8,414 nucleotides of DNA from positions 1 through 8,414 of the forward strand of contig JAHWKQ010000085.1 in NCBI GenBank assembly GCA_019347785.1, given 5' to 3'. A model generated the notes under the pieces. The model was not told the DNA's origin and ran no database searches. It saw only the letters and a list, made by a program, of their open reading frames with translations. Positions 4,802-8,414 of the stretch are shown in pieces. Each line of letters begins with the position of its first letter. Position 1 is the first letter of the stretch. Origin of the DNA: Actinomycetota bacterium. Lineage in GTDB: Bacteria; Actinomycetota; Nitriliruptoria; Euzebyales; Egibacteraceae. Position numbers and translations under genes: made by a program.

Positions 4802-5905
4802 GTGCGGCGGTACCGGCTGGCGGTGATCGGTGGCGACGGCATCGGTCCCGAGGTGACCGCCCAGGCCCTGAAGGCGCTGGACGCCGCCGCCGACCGTCAC
4901 GGCTTCGCGCTCGACCGGACCGATTACGACCTGGGCGGGCGCCGGTACCGCGAGACCGGCGAGGTCCTGCCGGACTCGGTCGAGGAGGAGCTGGCGCGCC
5001 ACGACGCGATCCTGCTCGGCGCCGTCGGCACTCCCGACGTGCCGCCCGGGGTGCTCGAGCGGGGCCTGCTGCTGCGGCTGCGCTTCGCGTTCGACCAGTA
5101 CGTCAACCTGCGGCCGGTGCGGCTGCTCGACGGCGTCACCTCCCCGGTCGCGGGGCTCGAGCCGCGGCGCTGTGATCTGGTCGTCGTCCGGGAGAACACC
5201 GAGGGCCTGTACGCCGGGGCGGGCGGCGTCCTGCGGCGGGGCACGGCCCACGAGATCGCCACCCAGGAGTCGCTGAACACCCGCTTCGGCGTCGAGCGGG
5301 TGGTCCGCCACGCCTTCGCGCGCGCCGCGGCTCGCCACGGCCGCCTGACCCTGTGCCACAAGACGAACGTGCTCACCTTCGCCGGCGACCTGTGGCGGCG
5401 CACCGTCGACGAGGTCGCCGACGAGCACCCGGGCGTCGAGGTCGACTACGTCCACGTCGACGCGGCGTGCCTGTACCTGGTGACGGAGCCGGAGCGGTTC
5501 GACGTCGTGGTCACCGACAACCTGTTCGGCGACATCGTCACCGACCTGGGCGCGGCCGTGCAGGGCGGGATGGGCCTGGCGGCCAGCGGCAACCTCAACC
5601 CGGAGCGCACCGCCCCGAGCATGTTCGAGCCGGTCCACGGCTCGGCGCCGGACATCGCCGGCAAGGGGTGGGCCAACCCGGTCGCGGCCGTCCTGGCCGG
5701 CGCCCTGTGCCTGGCCCATCTCGGCGAGGCGGAGGCGGCGGCCGACGTGGAGCGGGCCGCGACCGCGGTGCTTCCCGAGCTCGAGTCGATGGGTGGCGTG
5801 GGTATGGGATACTCGACCGAGGAGCTGGGCGACCGCATCGCCGCGAGCGTCGCGGAGGACCCCGCCGGGCCGGGGGACCGCTCCGCCCCTCCGGCCGGCC
5901 CGTAG
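4802..5905 (+). CDS. leuB: 3-isopropylmalate dehydrogenase
   Basis: A 367-residue protein from GTG 4802; TTG 4796 is the only nearby alternative. It oxidises and decarboxylates 3-isopropylmalate with NAD in leucine synthesis, in the cytoplasm. Start motif A-V-I-G-G-D-G-I-G-P-E (7-17). Substrate and metal residues line up with the family: Arg94, Arg104, Arg130 (R-E-N-T-E-G-L-Y), Tyr137, Lys187 (H-K-T-N-V-L), Asp220, Asp244 and Asp248 (T-D-N-L-F-G-D-I-V-T-D-L). The block F-E-P-V-H-G-S-A-P-D-I-A-G-K-G (275-289) is the NAD-binding region; together with A-S-G-N-L-N-P-E-R-T it matches actinobacterial LeuB rather than isocitrate or tartrate enzymes. In organisms using citramalate, LeuB-type enzymes often also act on 3-methylmalate, which fits cimA downstream. 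The last 15 residues are Gly/Pro-rich. A 59-base gap leads to ilvE. Confidence 0.93.
   Translation: MRRYRLAVIGGDGIGPEVTAQALKALDAAADRHGFALDRTDYDLGGRRYRETGEVLPDSVEEELARHDAILLGAVGTPDVPPGVLERGLLLRLRFAFDQYVNLRPVRLLDGVTSPVAGLEPRRCDLVVVRENTEGLYAGAGGVLRRGTAHEIATQESLNTRFGVERVVRHAFARAAARHGRLTLCHKTNVLTFAGDLWRRTVDEVADEHPGVEVDYVHVDAACLYLVTEPERFDVVVTDNLFGDIVTDLGAAVQGGMGLAASGNLNPERTAPSMFEPVHGSAPDIAGKGWANPVAAVLAGALCLAHLGEAEAAADVERAATAVLPELESMGGVGMGYSTEELGDRIAASVAEDPAGPGDRSAPPAGP
5866..5902. repeat. Inverted repeat at the end of leuB
   Basis: CGGGCCGG (5866-5873) and CCGGCCCG (5895-5902) are perfect complements with a 21-base loop, ending just before the TAG of leuB. It could be a processing or partial termination hairpin between leuB and ilvE. 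No T tract follows. Confidence 0.25.
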
Positions 5906-5913
5906 GGCGGGTC

Positions 5914-5941
5914 GGCGTCCGGGCAGGGGCGTCCGGGCAGG
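5914..5941. repeat. Tandem 14-base direct repeat between leuB and ilvE
   Basis: GGCGTCCGGGCAGG occurs twice with no spacing (5914-5927 and 5928-5941), exactly identical. The second copy is followed at once by the ilvE ribosome site region. It is probably a slippage duplication in non-coding DNA; no function is evident. Confidence 0.85.
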
Positions 5942-5964
5942 CCCGGCAGGAAGGAGCCGAGGAC

Positions 5965-6885
5965 ATGCCGATCCCCGCGGTGAGCAAGATCTGGATGCAC
6001 GGGGAGCTGGTCGACTGGGACGACGCGAGGATCCACATCCTCACCCCCACCCTGCACTACGGCTGGGGGGTGTTCGAGGGGGTGCGGGCCTATGAGACCC
6101 CTCGTGGCCCGGCGATCTTCCAGCACCGGGCCCACATGGAGCGGCTGCACCGCTCGGCCAAGATCCTGCAGATGGAGGCGCCGTTCAGCGTGGACGAGCT
6201 GATGGACGCCACCCGGCGGCTCATCCGGGTCAACGAGCTCGAGTCGTGCTACATCCGTCCGCTGCTGTACCTGGGGTACGGCGAGATGGGGCTCAACCCG
6301 CTGACCAGCAAGGTGCGAGCGGCGATCGCCGTGTGGCCGTGGGGCACGTACCTGGGCGACGAGGGCCTGCTCACCGGCGTGCGGGCCAAGACCTCGTCGT
6401 GGCAGCGCATCGGCACCAACATGATCCCGACCGGGGCGAAGGCCTGCGGCCTGTACATCAACTCGTCGCTGGCCAAGGCCGAGGCGCTCAAGGCCGGCTA
6501 CGACGAGGCGATCCTGTTCAACGAGCACGGCAACGTCGCCGAGGGGACCGGCGAGAACGTGTTCGTCGTGCGGGACGGGACGCTGCTGACGCCGCCGCTG
6601 TCCGAGGGCGTGCTGGAGGGCGTCACCCGCGACGCGATCATCCGTTTCGCCGCAGACCTGGGCATCGCCTTCACCGAGACCAGGCTGCTGCGCCAGGATC
6701 TGTACCTGGCCGACGAGGCCTTCTACACGGGCACGGCCGCGGAGGTGGCACCCATCCGCAGCGTCGACGACCGCGACATCCCGGCGCCGGGGCCCATCAC
6801 CAAGCAGCTGCAGGGCCTGTTCTTCGACGTCGTCAAGGGTCGCGACGACCGCTACAGGGACATGCTCGACTACGTGCGCCAGTAG
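5965..6885 (+). CDS. ilvE: Branched-chain amino acid aminotransferase
   Basis: A 306-residue protein from ATG 5965, with AGGAAGGAG ending 8 bases upstream. It carries out the last step of leucine, isoleucine and valine synthesis, exchanging the amino group with glutamate through pyridoxal phosphate. It is a fold-type IV enzyme: H-Y-G-W-G-V-F-E-G-V-R-A-Y (31-43) at the start, R-P-L-L-Y-L-G-Y-G (98-106), then the Schiff-base lysine Lys159 in P-T-G-A-K-A-C-G-L-Y-I-N-S (155-167), at the same number as in E. coli IlvE. The phosphate-binding and C-terminal motifs E-G-T-G-E-N-V-F (193-200), G-V-L-E-G-V-T-R and T-G-T-A-A-E-V are present. Length is normal for the family (about 300). It follows leuB and precedes a 3-hydroxybutyrate dehydrogenase by 24 bases, suggesting one transcription unit. 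Confidence 0.95.
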   Translation: MPIPAVSKIWMHGELVDWDDARIHILTPTLHYGWGVFEGVRAYETPRGPAIFQHRAHMERLHRSAKILQMEAPFSVDELMDATRRLIRVNELESCYIRPLLYLGYGEMGLNPLTSKVRAAIAVWPWGTYLGDEGLLTGVRAKTSSWQRIGTNMIPTGAKACGLYINSSLAKAEALKAGYDEAILFNEHGNVAEGTGENVFVVRDGTLLTPPLSEGVLEGVTRDAIIRFAADLGIAFTETRLLRQDLYLADEAFYTGTAAEVAPIRSVDDRDIPAPGPITKQLQGLFFDVVKGRDDRYRDMLDYVRQ

Positions 6886-6909
6886 ACCGACGAGGCCGAG
6901 GGGGAGACG

Positions 6910-7665
6910 GTGGCCGTCGACGTGGACCTGTCCGGACGATCGGCGCTGGTGACCGGCGCGGCCAGCGGCATCGGGGCCGCCTGCGCCCGCCGCCTGGCCG
7001 GGTGCGGGGCGGACGTGACCGTGCTCGACCTGGACGGCGAGGCCGCCGAGCAGGTCGCCGCGGACATCGGGGGCAAGGCCCGGCAGGCGGACCTGGCCGA
7101 CGACGGCGTCCTGGACGGCCTGGAGGTCGACGCCGACGTCGTCGTGAACAACGCCGGCCTGCAGCACGTCGCGGCGCTCGAGGAGTTCCCGCCCGAGCGG
7201 TTCGGCCTGCTCCTGCGGGTCATGCTCGAGGCCCCCTTCCGCATCGTGCGGGCGGCCCTGCCGGGCATGTACGAGCGCGGTTGGGGCCGGGTCGTCAACA
7301 TCTCCTCGGTCCACGGCCTGCGCGCGTCGCCGTACAAGTCCGCCTACGTGGCGGCCAAGCACGGGCTGGAGGGCCTGTCGAAGGTGGTCGCGCTCGAAGG
7401 GGGGCCGCACGGGGTCACGTCGAACTGCATCTGCCCCGCGTACGTGCGCACGCCCCTGGTGGAGAACCAGATCGCCGACCAGGCCCGCCAGCACGGCATC
7501 GCCGAGGAGGAGGTCGTCGAGCAGATCATGCTGACCGAGCCGGTGATCAAGCGGCTGGTCGAGCCCGAGGAGGTGGCCGAGGCGGCCGCCTGGCTGTGCT
7601 CGCCGGCCGCCTCGTTCTGCAACGGCACGTCGCTGGTCATGGACGGTGGCTGGACGGCCCGCTGA
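6910..7665 (+). CDS. 3-hydroxybutyrate dehydrogenase (short-chain dehydrogenase/reductase)
   Basis: A 251-residue protein from GTG 6910, preceded by the purine-rich GAGGGGGAGAC. Classical SDR features: T-G-A-A-S-G-I-G (15-22) for NAD, D-V-V-V-N-N-A-G (76-83), catalytic Ser133, Tyr146 and Lys150 (Y-V-A-A-K), and the end motif V-M-D-G-G-W-T-A. The segments N-A-G-L-Q-H-V-A, F-P-P-E-R, A-L-P-G-M-Y-E-R-G-W-G-R, S-V-H-G-L-R-A-S-P-Y-K-S-A-Y and T-P-L-V-E-N-Q-I are characteristic of D-3-hydroxybutyrate dehydrogenase, which interconverts 3-hydroxybutyrate and acetoacetate with NAD. Placement straight after ilvE, 24 bases away, is unusual: this enzyme is usually with ketone-body or polyhydroxybutyrate genes, none of which are seen here. 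A role on a branched-chain 3-hydroxy acid is possible but only inferred. Confidence 0.87.
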   Translation: MAVDVDLSGRSALVTGAASGIGAACARRLAGCGADVTVLDLDGEAAEQVAADIGGKARQADLADDGVLDGLEVDADVVVNNAGLQHVAALEEFPPERFGLLLRVMLEAPFRIVRAALPGMYERGWGRVVNISSVHGLRASPYKSAYVAAKHGLEGLSKVVALEGGPHGVTSNCICPAYVRTPLVENQIADQARQHGIAEEEVVEQIMLTEPVIKRLVEPEEVAEAAAWLCSPAASFCNGTSLVMDGGWTAR

Positions 7666-7672
7666 CGGGCCG
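7655..7672 (+). terminator. Hairpin over the dehydrogenase stop codon
   Basis: CGGCCCG (7655-7661) and CGGGCCG (7666-7672) form a perfect 7-base stem with the 4-base loop CTGA, which contains most of the stop codon TGA (7663-7665). It has no T tract. Its place just before a separate promoter suggests that it helps to separate the leuB-ilvE unit from cimA. Confidence 0.35.
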
Positions 7673-7686
7673 GGCACGGACCGGGC

Positions 7687-7715
7687 TTGTCGCCGGGGAT
7701 CACAGGGGGCAGACT
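7687..7715 (+). promoter_or_regulatory. Promoter of the cimA leader, leaderless type
   Basis: TTGTCG (7687-7692) and CAGACT (7710-7715) are exactly 17 bases apart. The -10 box ends 7 bases before GTG 7723, so transcription would begin at or next to that GTG. This is the typical geometry of actinobacterial leaderless transcripts. AGGGGG at 7704-7709 is 13 bases from the GTG, too far to be a good ribosome site. Confidence 0.5.
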
Positions 7716-7722
7716 GCGCGCC

Positions 7723-7815
7723 GTGACGACCGCCCCAGCCGCCCGCCCCGCCCCGGCCCCCGCCGGGCGCGCCGGCGCGGCCGTGACCGGCATCATCATT
7801 CGACCGCTCCCGTAG
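7723..7815 (+). CDS. Isoleucine-rich leader peptide before cimA
   Basis: A 30-codon frame from GTG 7723 to TAG 7813-7815. Most of it is Ala/Pro/Gly/Arg, but residues 24-26 are three consecutive isoleucines (ATC ATC ATT, 7792-7800), followed by R-P-L-P and the stop. A second in-frame GTG at 7783 would give a 10-residue form V-T-G-I-I-I-R-P-L-P. It lies directly ahead of an isoleucine-pathway gene and of alternative hairpins, and has a leaderless-type promoter. Ribosome stalling on scarce charged tRNA-Ile is the inferred purpose; the peptide itself probably has no function. Leader-peptide attenuation is established for ilvBNC of Corynebacterium glutamicum, whose leader has Ile/Val runs and, as I recall it, also ends near Leu-Pro. 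Translation is not shown by sequence, and a 30-codon frame can occur by chance in GC-rich DNA; the isoleucine run is the main support. Confidence 0.62.
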   Translation: MTTAPAARPAPAPAGRAGAAVTGIIIRPLP

Positions 7816-7873
7816 GACCGGCGCGCGTGCCGGACCGCGGGAGCGGCGGCACGCGGCAGACCGTGTCCCGCCG
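7767..7873 (+). promoter_or_regulatory. Attenuator with mutually exclusive hairpins upstream of cimA
   Basis: Four perfect or near-perfect pairings compete. (a) 7767-7775 with 7818-7826, 9 pairs, inside the leader frame. (b) 7804-7812 (CCGCTCCCG, the last codons before the stop) with 7838-7846, 9 pairs. (c) 7824-7832 with 7847-7855, 9 pairs. (d) 7844-7853 with 7862-7873, 10 pairs with a 2-base bulge (TC) and an 8-base loop. (c) and (d) cannot coexist. A ribosome stalled at the Ile codons would mask about up to 7812 and leave (c) free; a ribosome reaching the stop would cover part of the 5' arm of (c), allowing (d). This fits (c) as antiterminator and (d) as terminator. No T tract follows (d), so Rho or translation-level control is also possible. 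Confidence 0.5.
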
Positions 7874-7902
7874 TCGAGGCGCCGGCCGCGCAGCCCAGAC
7901 CC

Positions 7903-7907
7903 AAAGG
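7903..7907 (+). promoter_or_regulatory. Ribosome binding site of cimA
   Basis: AAAGG lies 8 bases before GTG 7916 and only 2 bases before the other in-frame GTG at 7910, which favours 7916 as the start. Confidence 0.55.
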
Positions 7908-7915
7908 CTGTGACC

Positions 7916-8414
7916 GTGGCGCTCGACCTCTACGACACGACCCTGCGTGACGGCACCCAGCAGGAGGCCGTCTCGCTGTCGGTGCCCGACAAGCTGCGGG
8001 TGGCGGCGCTGCTCGACACCCTGGGGGTGGACTACATCGAGGGCGGCTGGCCGGGCGCCAACCCGAAGGACACCGAGTTCTTCGCGGCCGCGGCGGCGGG
8101 CGACCTGGCCCTGCGGCGGGCGACGCTGACGGCGTTCGGCATGACGCGGCGACCCGGCACGGCCGCCGACGGCGACCCGCGGCTGGAGGCGCTGCTGGCG
8201 GCCGCCACCCCGGTCGTCTGCCTGGTGGGCAAGGCCTGGCCGCTGCACGTCACCGAGGTCCTGCGCACCAGCGGCGCCGAGAACCTGGCGATGGTCGCCG
8301 ACTCGATCCGCTTCCTGCGCGCGGAGGGCCGGCGGGTCGTCTTCGACGCCGAGCACTTCTTCGACGGGCACCTGCGCGACCCGGGCTACGCCTTGGAGGT
8401 GGTGCGGGCGGCCG
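7916..8414 (+). CDS. cimA: (R)-citramalate synthase, N-terminal part, runs off the right edge
   Basis: 166 codons from GTG 7916 are open to the window end; the full family length is about 520-540 residues, so roughly a third is here. It condenses acetyl-CoA with pyruvate to citramalate, the first step of threonine-independent isoleucine synthesis. The start L-Y-D-T-T-L-R-D-G-T-Q-Q-E is the HMG-CoA-lyase-like TIM-barrel motif with catalytic Arg and metal Asp. V-D-Y-I-E-G-G-W-P-G-A-N-P-K-D, A-F-G-M-T-R-R-P-G, V-G-K-A-W-P-L-H-V-T-E-V-L and D-A-E-H-F-F-D-G separate this citramalate synthase group from 2-isopropylmalate synthase (LeuA), homocitrate synthase and HMG-CoA lyase. The C-terminal regulatory domain, which gives isoleucine feedback, is outside the window. 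Expression is probably controlled by the leader peptide and hairpins upstream. With leuB and ilvE it forms a branched-chain amino acid cluster. Confidence 0.93.
   Translation, partial: MALDLYDTTLRDGTQQEAVSLSVPDKLRVAALLDTLGVDYIEGGWPGANPKDTEFFAAAAAGDLALRRATLTAFGMTRRPGTAADGDPRLEALLAAATPVVCLVGKAWPLHVTEVLRTSGAENLAMVADSIRFLRAEGRRVVFDAEHFFDGHLRDPGYALEVVRAA

Noticed and set aside
4800..4826. A short overlapping frame ATG TGC GGC at the leuB start (8 codons, M-C-G-G-T-G-W-R)
   Set aside because: No run of leucine or other relevant codons, and it overlaps the GTG of leuB; likely chance.
5446..7677. A 743-codon open frame on the minus strand opposite leuB, ilvE and the dehydrogenase
   Set aside because: Antisense to three well-supported genes; composition is Gly/Arg/Val/His-rich without domains, a usual artefact of high GC.
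7816..7846. A T-box riboswitch before cimA (GGACCGCGG at 7832-7840 resembles the end of the T-box sequence)
   Set aside because: Only the last eight bases match; the GGGTGG part is missing and no stem I with AG bulge is evident. The translated leader with an Ile run explains the region better.

Overview
The window reads as chromosome of a high-GC member of the Actinomycetota. Base composition is roughly 70-75% GC by eye, with G or C in almost every third codon position. It encodes the actinobacterial small membrane/envelope proteins DUF4235 and Holin-X, a Nudix/histidine-phosphatase fusion of the mycobacterial MutT1 type, a LeuB with actinobacterial motifs, and starts that look leaderless. 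The exact order is not certain. I see no tRNA, rRNA, insertion sequence, phage or CRISPR.

Layout. 1-864 (minus): a stress/envelope pair, a Holin-X-like membrane protein followed with a 4-base overlap by a DUF3618/DUF4235-like protein that runs off the left edge. 865-1303: a gene-free divergent region with several short inverted repeats and weak promoter candidates. 1304-3256 (plus): a primary-like (group 2) sigma factor, then a Nudix plus histidine-phosphatase protein in the same frame, separated by one stop codon. 3174-4092 (minus): a GNAT acetyltransferase and a VOC (glyoxalase-fold) protein spaced 4 bases apart; the VOC gene converges on and overlaps the Nudix gene. 4152-4745 (plus): a HAD-family protein that appears leaderless. 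4802-7665 (plus): leuB, ilvE and a 3-hydroxybutyrate dehydrogenase. 7666-7915: a regulatory region. 7916 to the right edge (plus): cimA, citramalate synthase, partial.

The right half is a branched-chain amino acid cluster. CimA makes citramalate from pyruvate and acetyl-CoA, opening the threonine-independent route to isoleucine. LeuB-type dehydrogenases act on the leucine branch and often on the citramalate branch, and IlvE performs the final transamination. The 3-hydroxybutyrate dehydrogenase between ilvE and cimA is a surprising partner.

The most notable item is the 250-base gap before cimA. A promoter-like pair (TTGTCG, 17 bases, CAGACT) sits 7 bases before a GTG that opens a 30-codon reading frame. 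That frame ends in three consecutive isoleucine codons, four further codons and a stop. The following RNA can fold into mutually exclusive hairpins. This is the layout of a transcription attenuator sensing charged tRNA-Ile, placed before the first enzyme of an isoleucine route. It is inferred from sequence only.
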